Assembly: GCA_016936495.1 (NCBI GenBank)
Contig: JAFGXT010000352.1
Span: 1 to 39,018 of the forward strand
Source of the DNA: Victivallales bacterium
GTDB lineage: Bacteria; Verrucomicrobiota; Lentisphaeria; Victivallales; SZUA-371
DNA length: 39,018 nt
Direction of reading: 5' to 3'
The notes beneath the pieces were generated by a model. That model saw nothing but the letters and a program-made list of their open reading frames with translations, was not told where the DNA came from and ran no database searches. Positions 16,823 to 24,692 of the stretch are shown one piece after another; the stretch's first letter is position 1, and each line of letters opens with the position of its first letter. The position numbers were made by a program, and so were the translations under genes.

Positions 16823-17830
16823 ATGAAAAAAATGTTGTTGCTGGTATTGTCTGTCATGTCTTTGGGTGTATTTGCCAAAATCAATGGCTCGCTAAAATTC
16901 GTCCCTTCAAATGCTGACGGTGTAATCTGTATTGACGTCGCCAAAGGTGTAAAGAGCAGTGCGCTGACGGAGATTCGCAAGGAGAACTCCCAGGCTGACG
17001 CTTCTTTCGTGGAAGTTGAGAATGAACTGAAAAAATATAATCTTAGAATAGAAGATGTGGCTAAAGACCTCACCGCCTTTGTGTCAATGAAAGGCGTCAA
17101 TGGCGCGATAATAACTTCCGGAATCACACCTGATGTGCTTGACCGGATGGTTAAAGACGGCATGGCGGCTAAAATGAGTGAAGACGCCAAGGTTGACATA
17201 CAGAAAATCGGAGGAAAAACCGTTTATGTAGTGTCTGCGGGAAATGCCAATGACGTGGATCCTATACCCGGGTTTCAGACTCCGGACAAGACTGCGCTGA
17301 CTTTTCTCGACAAAGACCGTATTCTCATTACTGACCTTAAGGATTTAAGCTCTATTCTTGATTCCCTGAAAGTTTCCAATATGGATGCAAATTCAGCGTT
17401 CAAGACCGCGCTGAAAGAAGTCAATACCTCCGCTATGGTATGGATGCTCTTCAATATTCCGGTCGGAATAGAAAATCCCCAATTTAAAGATGTTGATTCC
17501 GTCAGCGTATCGCTGGACTTTTGCGAAACTCAAAAAGACGTTGATATAAACGCCTGCGTCCGTTGCAAAAGCGAGCAATTCGCTCAACAATTGACCCAGC
17601 AGGCAAAAATGATGCTTATGATGGCTGGCGGAATGGCGTTTCAGGATGATCCTCAGCTGGCTATGGATGTTACCAGTGCTCTGAAAATCAGCAATAATGC
17701 CAAAGATGTCAAATTGAAGTTCAACATTCCCAAACCGCTTCAGGACAGACTGAAAGCATTTGCGGAAAAGAAAAACGCGGAAAAATCAGTACCGGCGGCA
17801 ACTCCGACTCCTGCTCCGGTAATGAACTAA
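16823..17830 (+). CDS. Exported protein of unknown function
   Basis: 335 residues from the ATG at 16823 (GGAG at 16813-16816). A signal peptide is clear: MKKMLLLVLSVMSLGVFA followed by KING. The mature part begins SLKFVPSNADGVICIDV, a pattern seen in proteins whose repeats judge model-like states (DUF3352-type), but the match is only suggestive. It has alternating strands and helices, few cysteines, a Met-rich helix (MMLMMAGGMAF) and a low-complexity Pro/Ala/Thr tail. It should be periplasmic or outer-membrane attached, though no lipobox cysteine is present. It is followed by a good hairpin terminator. Function unknown. Confidence 0.75.
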   Translation: MKKMLLLVLSVMSLGVFAKINGSLKFVPSNADGVICIDVAKGVKSSALTEIRKENSQADASFVEVENELKKYNLRIEDVAKDLTAFVSMKGVNGAIITSGITPDVLDRMVKDGMAAKMSEDAKVDIQKIGGKTVYVVSAGNANDVDPIPGFQTPDKTALTFLDKDRILITDLKDLSSILDSLKVSNMDANSAFKTALKEVNTSAMVWMLFNIPVGIENPQFKDVDSVSVSLDFCETQKDVDINACVRCKSEQFAQQLTQQAKMMLMMAGGMAFQDDPQLAMDVTSALKISNNAKDVKLKFNIPKPLQDRLKAFAEKKNAEKSVPAATPTPAPVMN

Positions 17831-17840
17831 TATCCAATCG

Positions 17841-17866
17841 TCCATGTCGGACATTTCCGGCATGGA
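17841..17866 (+). terminator. Hairpin terminator after the exported-protein gene
   Basis: A ten-base stem TCCATGTCGG/CCGGCATGGA with one G-U pair and a six-base loop starts ten bases after the stop codon. The following T content is moderate (TGTAATGTTTT). Confidence 0.55.
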
Positions 17867-17902
17867 TGTAATGTTTTCCGCCTACACAAAAGATTATAAT
17901 AT

Positions 17903-18292
17903 ATGAGTCAGCACATACACTATTTTGACCGGGATACATGGATTACCGATGACACTTTTCATTGCGATTCTGAAGATGTCTTCATCCGGGATATAAAGGA
18001 CATTTACATTAATTTCAAGGTGAATACCGCGGTGGCATCATTTCTTGCCTTTCTAGTATGTATCTTTCTGCTTTTCGCCGCGTGCGTGAGTTCCGGCAGC
18101 ATGGGCTATTTGTTTTTGTTTCCGCTGATAGCGGCGTTTTGCTGGATGCGGTACACGCTTATGACCTATGTGGAAATATGGATCACCACGGATAAGACCC
18201 GGAAAATGCTGGTTACCGGCATGCGTAAAAGGCGCTGGGCTTATGAGATAGAGGATTATATAAAACATCAGCTAAGTCTGTTGGAAGATTGA
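17903..18292 (+). CDS. Small membrane protein, two TM segments (DUF6232-like)
   Basis: 129 residues. Two hydrophobic spans at about 43-62 and 67-87 are joined by a short loop. The N-terminal part (YFDRDTWITDDTFHC ... DIKDIYI) and the C-terminal stretch that returns to the same side resemble DUF6232 proteins, whose role is unknown. No ribosome site is obvious before the ATG. A LURP-one-related gene follows closely on the same strand, so they may share a transcript. Confidence 0.6.
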   Translation: MSQHIHYFDRDTWITDDTFHCDSEDVFIRDIKDIYINFKVNTAVASFLAFLVCIFLLFAACVSSGSMGYLFLFPLIAAFCWMRYTLMTYVEIWITTDKTRKMLVTGMRKRRWAYEIEDYIKHQLSLLED

Positions 18293-18353
18293 TTTACGGT
18301 GCTGTTATGGCGGGGCGGATTCTCACGAAGTGTTTATTACCACTGGAGGCAAG

Positions 18354-18836
18354 ATGAGATATGTTATAAAACAGAAAGCCTGGGCGCTTTCCGACATGTT
18401 CAAGATTTTTGATGATCAAGAACAACCGGTATATCAGATCAAGGGTAAAATCCTTACTATGGGTGAAAAACTTTCTTTCCAGAATATGGAAGGAAACGAA
18501 CTTGCTCACATCCATCAAAAACTGCTCTCGCTCAAACCTAAATATGAAATATTCCGTGGCGATAATCATTTTGCCTGGGTGATAAAAGAATTTTCATTGC
18601 TTAATAACAAGTTCACTCTGGATGTGCCGGGAGACGATGATTATAAGATCGAGGGCGATTTTTGGGAATATGAATATATTTTTACCCGTTCGGGAGAGGT
18701 CGTCGCCACGGTGTCGAAAAAGCTTGCGACTCAGACCGACTCTTACGACGTGGACATTGTCGGAGGAGAGGATAGCGTTGCCATCCTCGCCACCGTTATA
18801 GTTGTGGACATGATCTGTCATCACGCCCATAAATAA
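18354..18836 (+). CDS. LURP-one-related (tubby-like fold) protein
   Basis: 160 residues from the ATG at 18354; GGAGG at 18345-18349 supports this over an in-frame GTG at 18330. The order of strands and phrases (YVIKQKAWALSDMFKIFD, PVYQIKGKILTMG, HIHQKLLSLKPKYEIF, GEVVATVSKKL, SYDVDIVGGED) fits the LURP-one-related/YxjI family, a beta-barrel with a central helix related to Tubby and scramblases. It has no signal peptide; the hydrophobic end (VAILATVIVVDMICHHAH) is the central helix of the fold. The biochemical role in bacteria is not known. Confidence 0.82.
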   Translation: MRYVIKQKAWALSDMFKIFDDQEQPVYQIKGKILTMGEKLSFQNMEGNELAHIHQKLLSLKPKYEIFRGDNHFAWVIKEFSLLNNKFTLDVPGDDDYKIEGDFWEYEYIFTRSGEVVATVSKKLATQTDSYDVDIVGGEDSVAILATVIVVDMICHHAHK

Positions 18837-18848
18837 ACCATGATTAAA

Positions 18849-18874
18849 ACCTGACACTGCAATTCCAGTCAGGT
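18849..18874 (+). repeat. Hairpin after the LURP-one-related gene
   Basis: ACCTGAC (18849-18855) and GTCAGGT (18868-18874) form a perfect stem; CTG/CAG inside could extend it. There is no T tract, so it is only a weak terminator candidate. ACCTGAC occurs again at 19082-19088. Confidence 0.35.
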
Positions 18875-19099
18875 GTTAATGGTTGTTCCGCCATCCTGAT
18901 TCAAACAGGAAATGTCTTCCAGAAAACAGCTCGGTGATGATGGCTTTTGTTTTACCCGTATCAGTGCCTGAGTGATAAAGGGTTCAGCAGTCGGTTTTGC
19001 GAGGGTATCGGCTTTATCCAGGTTAAGGATGAATGTCGGCGGCAGTACCGGCTCGGTATAACGCCATATGAAAATAAGGATACCTGACCGGTGACATTT
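18869..19099 (-). pseudogene. Possible gene remnant in an intergenic interval
   Basis: The minus strand is open for 76 codons between an upstream TAG and a TGA at 18869-18871, with no ATG, GTG or TTG near its beginning. The translation looks protein-like (IFIWRYTEPVLPPTF, then LDKADTLAKPTAEPF), with G+C similar to the genes on the left and higher than those on the right. I do not recognise it. It may be a truncated coding remnant or a chance open frame. Confidence 0.25.
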
Positions 19100-19139
19100 C
19101 TATTAAATCCGTGCGAACTATTCACTAATTCGCAACTGC

Positions 19140-19871
19140 TTAAGGTGCGGCCAGTTGGAATAATTCATCATTTGTAAGAACTTTAGCGATGATATATAGT
19201 TCATCAATAAGACCAACGAAGTTATAAGCGTCAGGTCGGCCAACATAATTAGCAATGACCGCTTTGGCTTTGTTCGCTTTAGGAGTAACATTGGAAATAT
19301 CTTCAGGGACTATTTTCATTTGAGCAGTTTCTCCATTTATAAAAAGAATGATTTTCTCTCCGTCATTAGTTATTGCAAAATGATTCCATGTGTTGTCTTT
19401 TACACTTTTGTAAGGTGACGACACCGCAAATGATTCACTTCCATTACCTACGTTTGAATTAAGTTTATTCCAACTGATTCTGAAATCATATCCAGTGGAA
19501 TGCGAATCAAATTTTTTGGAAAAGATACACATTGATTTCGGTTTTTCAGCAGTTTTTTTCACCCATGCACAAATAGTATATGGGGGGGTGATATTCAACA
19601 AATTTTTTTTATCGTCAATGACATACTTCACTTTACTTTTGGCTTCTAAAAACAAGGCTTTGCCTTTCATTCCTTCTGCGGTTAAGATTTTTTGGGTATC
19701 ATCTTTACTTTTGAGTACCGCATTAAGTTTATTTGGGCCAGAATCTATCAGTGTGTTGCCTGAGTCATTATCAAAACTCCAGTATGCGATAATTGGCAAC
19801 TTTTCGGAATCCTGAGCCTGTACGGAAAGAGTTGTTATAGTAACAGCTATTAAAAAAAATAATTTATTCAT
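19140..19871 (-). CDS. Secreted LamG/concanavalin-like domain protein
   Basis: 243 residues with a signal peptide (MNKLFFLIAVTITTLSVQA, cleavage before QDSEKL). The rest is a single LamG-type beta-sandwich: it opens with IIAYWSFDNDSGNTLIDSGPN, has PPYTICAWVKK and WNHFAITNDGEKIILFINGE in the middle, and ends with FVGLIDELYIIAKVLTNDEL, the classic final strand. Such domains bind carbohydrate or help display enzymes. It starts four bases after the stop of the TIM-barrel gene and is last in the operon. It probably assists the neighbouring enzyme on the same polysaccharide (inference). Confidence 0.88.
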   Translation of the reverse strand: MNKLFFLIAVTITTLSVQAQDSEKLPIIAYWSFDNDSGNTLIDSGPNKLNAVLKSKDDTQKILTAEGMKGKALFLEAKSKVKYVIDDKKNLLNITPPYTICAWVKKTAEKPKSMCIFSKKFDSHSTGYDFRISWNKLNSNVGNGSESFAVSSPYKSVKDNTWNHFAITNDGEKIILFINGETAQMKIVPEDISNVTPKANKAKAVIANYVGRPDAYNFVGLIDELYIIAKVLTNDELFQLAAP

Positions 19872-19875
19872 ATGC

Positions 19876-22344
19876 CTACTTCTTAGTTTTTTTCATTTCA
19901 TTAATCTTATTTTGAGTAGAAGCCGTAGATAATTTATCTGCCAGCAATTTACTGCTTGTATAGATATTCGTATCATAGAGATTTAATCTATCTTTCAATG
20001 TTTTTCCATTACTGTCAACTTGCTTTTTTTCTGAAAGAATATACCATTTTGAGGGCGCGTCTTCAGGCAAGATTAGTTCGAGTTGCTTAGCTTCTGTTGC
20101 ATTATTCACCACAATTATCCAATCAGCTCCATCTATATTTTTATAATAGACAGCTTTGACATATTTATCCCCGGTCTTCATTGCGATTCTTTTTTGTGGA
20201 GACAATATTACATTTTTCAGCAACCTGGCTTCTTTCCCCAAAAATTCTACGCCGAGAATTAAATCGGGGTATGGTTTAGCGCGGTAATAAGTATACCATG
20301 TAAAACCGGTAGCTCCGGCAATTATTGCCTGATACTGCATATTTCTTAATTCAACGAAATTCGGGGCACGATTATTTACTCTGCCATAATCACCATAGTT
20401 AAATCCTTGTGGTGTTATCCAGGCTGCTTTTTTATTTTTCCCCGCAATCGCAATTTCTTCTATAAATTTGCCAACTTTTTCGATTGGCTTTGCCGCATAC
20501 TTATTCTGGATAAATAATGGATATGGGTCAGGGCTAAAAATATCTCCTCCATCAATATATTTATGTATTCCGTCCAGAGTATCATTCAGCATTATGCATG
20601 GATGATAAGGATCTTCCTCTTCACATATTTTTTTAATTGCAGAAATGCGAGCAGGGAGTGCCGGGCGCAATTCAGGTTCATCAGCCATATACCAAGCCAA
20701 AATGCCCGGGTGGGATTTCCATTTACGGACAAAGTTACGAATACCTTCAGCTTCTTCAGTAGATAATGGTTTTTGCCATCTTTCCGGGTTGTTATATTTT
20801 CTTTCAGGGTAAGGATAAATAATAGCTTTTAGACCATTTTTTACATTTTCATCAAGCCATTCTTTTAATTTCTTATCTGACTTGTAATATGCATTGTAAT
20901 TTACATAAATATTATATCCTTGTTTTTGGGCTAGATCGAATTCATCTCTATAACTGAACCATCCATAAGGAAGGAATTTTTCCCCATCAACCAGAGTAAT
21001 CAGGTTTTTATCAATTCTTACTTCTCCTTTTAACGGGGGTAATTTTTTGACAGGAATTTTTGCAGAATATATTTTTTTGTTGTTCTTTTGCAATTCAGCA
21101 CAGAGATGATATTCGCCATATTTTAAATCTGGGATTTCTAATGAAAAATCATTTGTATTGGTTATTTCTTTAATTACTTTTGAACTAACAGTTTCACCTG
21201 CTGAATCTTTTAATTCGATTAATAAAACTACTTCGGTTAAACTTTCCAGGTTTGAAATAATTTCACCTTTTAATTCATTTATTGATTCAGTGGAAAAAAT
21301 ACAGTTACGGTAAAATGGTTGGGTTAGATTTATTTTTAATGGAGAATACTCTATATTTACTGGAAATAATCGTGTAGCCAGCAGGTTGTTATTCTGGCGA
21401 TTAATTATATTAACTACTAATAGTGTATTGCCATTGGCTCCCGCAGGGGTTGATATTTGTACTTCTTTTCCGGTTTCGTTTGGTAGTCCAGTTGTTGTTA
21501 TTTTTGATTCATCATGGTTGAGTAATTTTGTCTTGATTTTTATAAAACGGAATTTGCCTGTATCATTTGTAATATAAAGTTTATTATTTATAAATACTTT
21601 CCCGTTTTGGGAAATTGTTTTTATTGCATAAGGAGCTTTTATTTCCCAGGAAAAGGCTTTCAGGTCAGCATCTTTTAGTACTAGATCTCCAAAATGGCCG
21701 GGTTGATGAAACCCGCCATTAAGAGGCATAAAAGTGGAAAACTCTTTTTTAGATTGACGGTCACGTGCAATATTAATTCCCCAGATTCCAGAGTTGTCTG
21801 GTTCAATTCCCAGTTTGACAAGCGGTATAGCCATTTCTATAACCCAGTGGTCGGAATATTTTTCTGTAGCAATTTTTATACCATCAATATCCCATTCTTT
21901 TGTTGCGACATGTCCACCCTGACGACGTTGTGCATCATAAATTGTTCCAAGAGAATTTATAATGAAATGGTAATAGCTTACTTGATTTTTATTAACGTCA
22001 ATAAAAAGTTCCAAACAATCGTCATCATATACTCTGCCATCACGTTGTTTAATATTGGCCTTAAGTTTATTCATAAGCGGTTCATCAAGCTTTGCTAAAA
22101 CATATAAAAACTTATTATCATGAAGCATTTTAAAATGAGTTTGGGCTTCAGGTTTTTTATCAGGAGCGTTTAAAGTACTGAATTCACTATACCATTTTAT
22201 TTTGTCCCAGCAGGCATCATTTATCTTGGCGTCTAGCTTGGGAGCTTTGTCAGTTGCAGTTACATTTATACTTCTATCAGCGCAAAACGCATTGTAACAA
22301 AATGTGATTGTTAATAAAAAAATTACAGGAATATTTTTTAACAT
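19876..22344 (-). CDS. Secreted CBM9-like plus TIM-barrel glycoside hydrolase-like protein
   Basis: 822 residues with a signal peptide (MLKNIPVIFLLTITFCYNAFC, then ADRS). Residues about 27-225 form a CBM9-like domain (LDAKINDACWDKIKWY, YDDDCLELFIDVN, WVIEMAIPLVKLGI). About 240-440 look like beta-sandwich linkers. A (beta/alpha)8 barrel runs from about 455 to 740, beginning FLPYGWFSYRDEFD. Its strand-4 end is AWYMADEPE (550-558), with E556 the likely acid/base, and GFTWYTYY (680-687) closes the barrel, as in GH2/GH5-type clan A enzymes. No catalytic nucleophile can be named with certainty. It should act in the periplasm or at the surface on a complex glycan. It lies between the pseudopilin and LamG genes. 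Confidence 0.82.
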   Translation of the reverse strand: MLKNIPVIFLLTITFCYNAFCADRSINVTATDKAPKLDAKINDACWDKIKWYSEFSTLNAPDKKPEAQTHFKMLHDNKFLYVLAKLDEPLMNKLKANIKQRDGRVYDDDCLELFIDVNKNQVSYYHFIINSLGTIYDAQRRQGGHVATKEWDIDGIKIATEKYSDHWVIEMAIPLVKLGIEPDNSGIWGINIARDRQSKKEFSTFMPLNGGFHQPGHFGDLVLKDADLKAFSWEIKAPYAIKTISQNGKVFINNKLYITNDTGKFRFIKIKTKLLNHDESKITTTGLPNETGKEVQISTPAGANGNTLLVVNIINRQNNNLLATRLFPVNIEYSPLKINLTQPFYRNCIFSTESINELKGEIISNLESLTEVVLLIELKDSAGETVSSKVIKEITNTNDFSLEIPDLKYGEYHLCAELQKNNKKIYSAKIPVKKLPPLKGEVRIDKNLITLVDGEKFLPYGWFSYRDEFDLAQKQGYNIYVNYNAYYKSDKKLKEWLDENVKNGLKAIIYPYPERKYNNPERWQKPLSTEEAEGIRNFVRKWKSHPGILAWYMADEPELRPALPARISAIKKICEEEDPYHPCIMLNDTLDGIHKYIDGGDIFSPDPYPLFIQNKYAAKPIEKVGKFIEEIAIAGKNKKAAWITPQGFNYGDYGRVNNRAPNFVELRNMQYQAIIAGATGFTWYTYYRAKPYPDLILGVEFLGKEARLLKNVILSPQKRIAMKTGDKYVKAVYYKNIDGADWIIVVNNATEAKQLELILPEDAPSKWYILSEKKQVDSNGKTLKDRLNLYDTNIYTSSKLLADKLSTASTQNKINEMKKTKK

Positions 22345-22433
22345 TATAATGTCCTTTGGGTGGAAATTAAAGAATTGCGCGAAACATCACATTTCACGCA
22401 ATTATATACAAGTTAATTGGTAATCAGATTGTT

Positions 22434-23138
22434 TTAATTTTGACTGTCATATTTGAAACCATCCCTAAATAGATCTGTTCCTTTAATTAAAACTTCTGAT
22501 CTTGATATATTGCCGACATGACCATCAACATAAAGCAGATTGGCAAAATTACTGTGACCAAGGCGTAATCTTGTATCGTTGCGTGTGGAATCATTAACAT
22601 GAGGATATGCTATGACATGCTCTGCAACTCTCCCATTATCCCCGACCATTACAGCGACGCTTGGTGTTTTTATTTTTTTTATAGTGTGAGTATAATAAGC
22701 ATCAGTGGTGGATAAAGTTCCAAGCAACCACCGATTAGCAGCATAATCTGTATATGTAAAGTTTGTCATGAATTGTGAAGGACAAAGGATATTGCGTTTG
22801 TTGTAATCATCTTTATTACGTGCAGTGCCGATTTTTATGCCATAGTCTAATTTTGAATATGGACCTATTTTTCCAAGTAGCTCCAGCCACGGGCGCTGCT
22901 CATTGACACCATCCCAGTATCTCACGTATGGAGTTCGGTCAGCCATTAAGTTGTCATCATAATCATCAAGATAAAACATAAAAGCATTGCCTATTTGTTT
23001 TAAATTGCTGGAACAATTTATCGCGTAAGCTTTTTCTCTGGCTTTGTTCAATGCAGGGAGCAGCATTGAGGCGAGGATTGCTATGATGGAGATTACTACG
23101 AGAAGTTCGATGAGTGTGAATTTTTTGCAATGTTTCAT
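22434..23138 (-). CDS. Type II pseudopilin-like protein with H-X9-DG motif
   Basis: 234 residues. The N-terminus [20 protein letters not shown] is a prepilin leader and hydrophobic helix: mature residue 1 is F7 and E11 is the conserved Glu+5. The -1 residue is lysine instead of glycine. Near the end is H-X9-DG (H195, D205, G206 in [12 protein letters not shown]). Such proteins are present in very large numbers in Lentisphaerae and Planctomycetes, commonly beside polysaccharide enzymes; their role (secretion or surface fibre) is unclear. AGGA lies nine bases upstream. It follows the GntR-type gene by 37 bases and precedes the TIM-barrel gene by 89 bases, so they are probably one transcript. 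Confidence 0.9.
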   Translation of the reverse strand: MKHCKKFTLIELLVVISIIAILASMLLPALNKAREKAYAINCSSNLKQIGNAFMFYLDDYDDNLMADRTPYVRYWDGVNEQRPWLELLGKIGPYSKLDYGIKIGTARNKDDYNKRNILCPSQFMTNFTYTDYAANRWLLGTLSTTDAYYTHTIKKIKTPSVAVMVGDNGRVAEHVIAYPHVNDSTRNDTRLRLGHSNFANLLYVDGHVGNISRSEVLIKGTDLFRDGFKYDSQN

Positions 23139-23175
23139 TTTTGAGTTTCCTTTCTTTTTAGTTTATTAGTTTAGT

Positions 23176-24402
23176 TTAATCCATATTTATAATGTTATTA
23201 TTAACTGATATCTCTGGCATGAAAGTATGATTTATATAGGCACCCGCGCCTTTTCTCGTTGACTCCCTTTCGATTATAGTTGCCTGAAATATCGATTCAC
23301 TGGAAATAACACTTTTACGGTCAAAGATTTTTATTATTTCGCGCCCTATATTAGTACTAGGAAAATCTATAGCTGTGATTGGAGACTCAAAATCAAGGTA
23401 TACGGGATTATCATAAAAGGACATTAATGCTACATCTTCAGGGATTTTCAGTCCTAATTTTTTAGTTAAAGTATTATAAACTGTTTTTATGAAATTCACA
23501 CTGCAGACAATAAGTGAATCGAACTTTGTCTTATTCCAGAGTTCGACTATTTCATTTTCTATATGTGTTTGTGAACTGTTTTCGCCAATTTCACAGTATT
23601 GATCATTACTGTAATTAATTGAGTATTCTTCATGAACAGAAATCATCGCTTTTTTGAAAGGGTGATTAGTCTCATTCTTATACTTTTTTATTGTAGCAAT
23701 TTTACGACGTCCTTGATTATAAAGGTATAAAACAGCTTGTTCCATAGCAGACAATCGATCACGTGTGATAATATTCCACTTTCCCTTAATTAATTCATAT
23801 TCTTTAGTTTGCATATCATTTATATATTGATCGTTCATAAGGATTGCTTGAACATCACGTTCCAGTAAAAAAGGGAATATGCTTCCAAACCACATACTGC
23901 TAACAAACACCCGTGCTTTTTCCGGTATTTGTCTTATAATATTCCAGTCAACATTAGGAGAACGACCAGTAAATCTTTTAGACACGGGTACAGTCTGAAT
24001 AAGATTATCGCCCTTTTCCATTGATGCACCATAAATTATTCTACGTATAAGTAATGAAGATTGTAATTGCAACGTTATATGAACTGGATGTGGTATCAAA
24101 ACATAAATTGTTTTATTATGGTTGCTTACATGATTATTATTTATAGAGGGTTTCAAAATGAAAGTTCCCATACCACGTCTGCGTTCAACCAGATTATTAT
24201 ATTCAAGTGTTTGATAAGATTTCCTAACAGTTAAGCGGTTTATGCCAAGTTCTTTTGCCAGACAATGTTCAGTCGGCAATTTGTCTCCTGCATTTAATTT
24301 GCCAGATTTTATCTCCTTGGTTATTTGTTCAGCCAAATGTTGATAAACCGGCATTTTTAAATTTTTTTTAATATTTAATTTTTTTAAAACTAATAAAGTC
24401 AT
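23176..24402 (-). CDS. GntR-headed regulator with LacI-type sugar-binding domain
   Basis: 408 residues. The winged helix of the GntR family is at about 17-83 (MPVYQHLAEQITKEI, LPTEHCLAKELGINRLTVRKSY, ERRRGMGTFIL). The rest (about 95-400) is a LacI/periplasmic-binding-type ligand domain (LIVCSVNFIKTVYNTLTKKL, IPEDVALMSFYDN), the AraR arrangement. It should bind a sugar and control its own operon with pseudopilin, TIM-barrel and LamG genes. The first 16 residues are outside the domain, so residue 17 could be the true start; neither start has a clear ribosome site. The promoter at 24429-24458 is compatible with both. Confidence 0.9.
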   Translation of the reverse strand: MTLLVLKKLNIKKNLKMPVYQHLAEQITKEIKSGKLNAGDKLPTEHCLAKELGINRLTVRKSYQTLEYNNLVERRRGMGTFILKPSINNNHVSNHNKTIYVLIPHPVHITLQLQSSLLIRRIIYGASMEKGDNLIQTVPVSKRFTGRSPNVDWNIIRQIPEKARVFVSSMWFGSIFPFLLERDVQAILMNDQYINDMQTKEYELIKGKWNIITRDRLSAMEQAVLYLYNQGRRKIATIKKYKNETNHPFKKAMISVHEEYSINYSNDQYCEIGENSSQTHIENEIVELWNKTKFDSLIVCSVNFIKTVYNTLTKKLGLKIPEDVALMSFYDNPVYLDFESPITAIDFPSTNIGREIIKIFDRKSVISSESIFQATIIERESTRKGAGAYINHTFMPEISVNNNIINMD

Positions 24403-24428
24403 TTTAAGCTCGTCTGTTCTTTAATAAC

Positions 24429-24458
24429 ATCATAATTGTTTGTCTAGCTACTTGTCAA
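24429..24458 (-). promoter_or_regulatory. Promoter of the regulator/pseudopilin/hydrolase operon
   Basis: A perfect -35 TTGACA (24453-24458) is followed after 18 bases by TATGAT (24429-24434) on the minus strand, about 27 bases before the ATG. TTGTC is repeated in the spacer and -35 region (24440-24444, 24452-24456), which may be part of an operator. The remaining interval to 24692 is AT-rich with no gene. Confidence 0.65.
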
Positions 24459-24692
24459 TAGTTTAAATAAAAAAATAAATATTTTTTTTAGAAAAAAATA
24501 GCGGCGTCATAATAGTTGAAGTTTTGATTTAAGTGCTTATTTATTAACGACATAATGAATCATTCAGCATGCCGGTGAATCCTGAGATAACTTTGCCGCC
24601 TTTTCACATAAATCTGTTTTTTATAGATCTTAAATGTTTTTATGAGAAAAATCCCAACTTAAACTGGAAGAATTAAACAAAACAATATAGCA

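Noticed and set aside
18849-18874. Strong intrinsic terminator after the LURP-one-related gene
   Set aside because: The stem is good, but no T tract follows; kept only as a hairpin.
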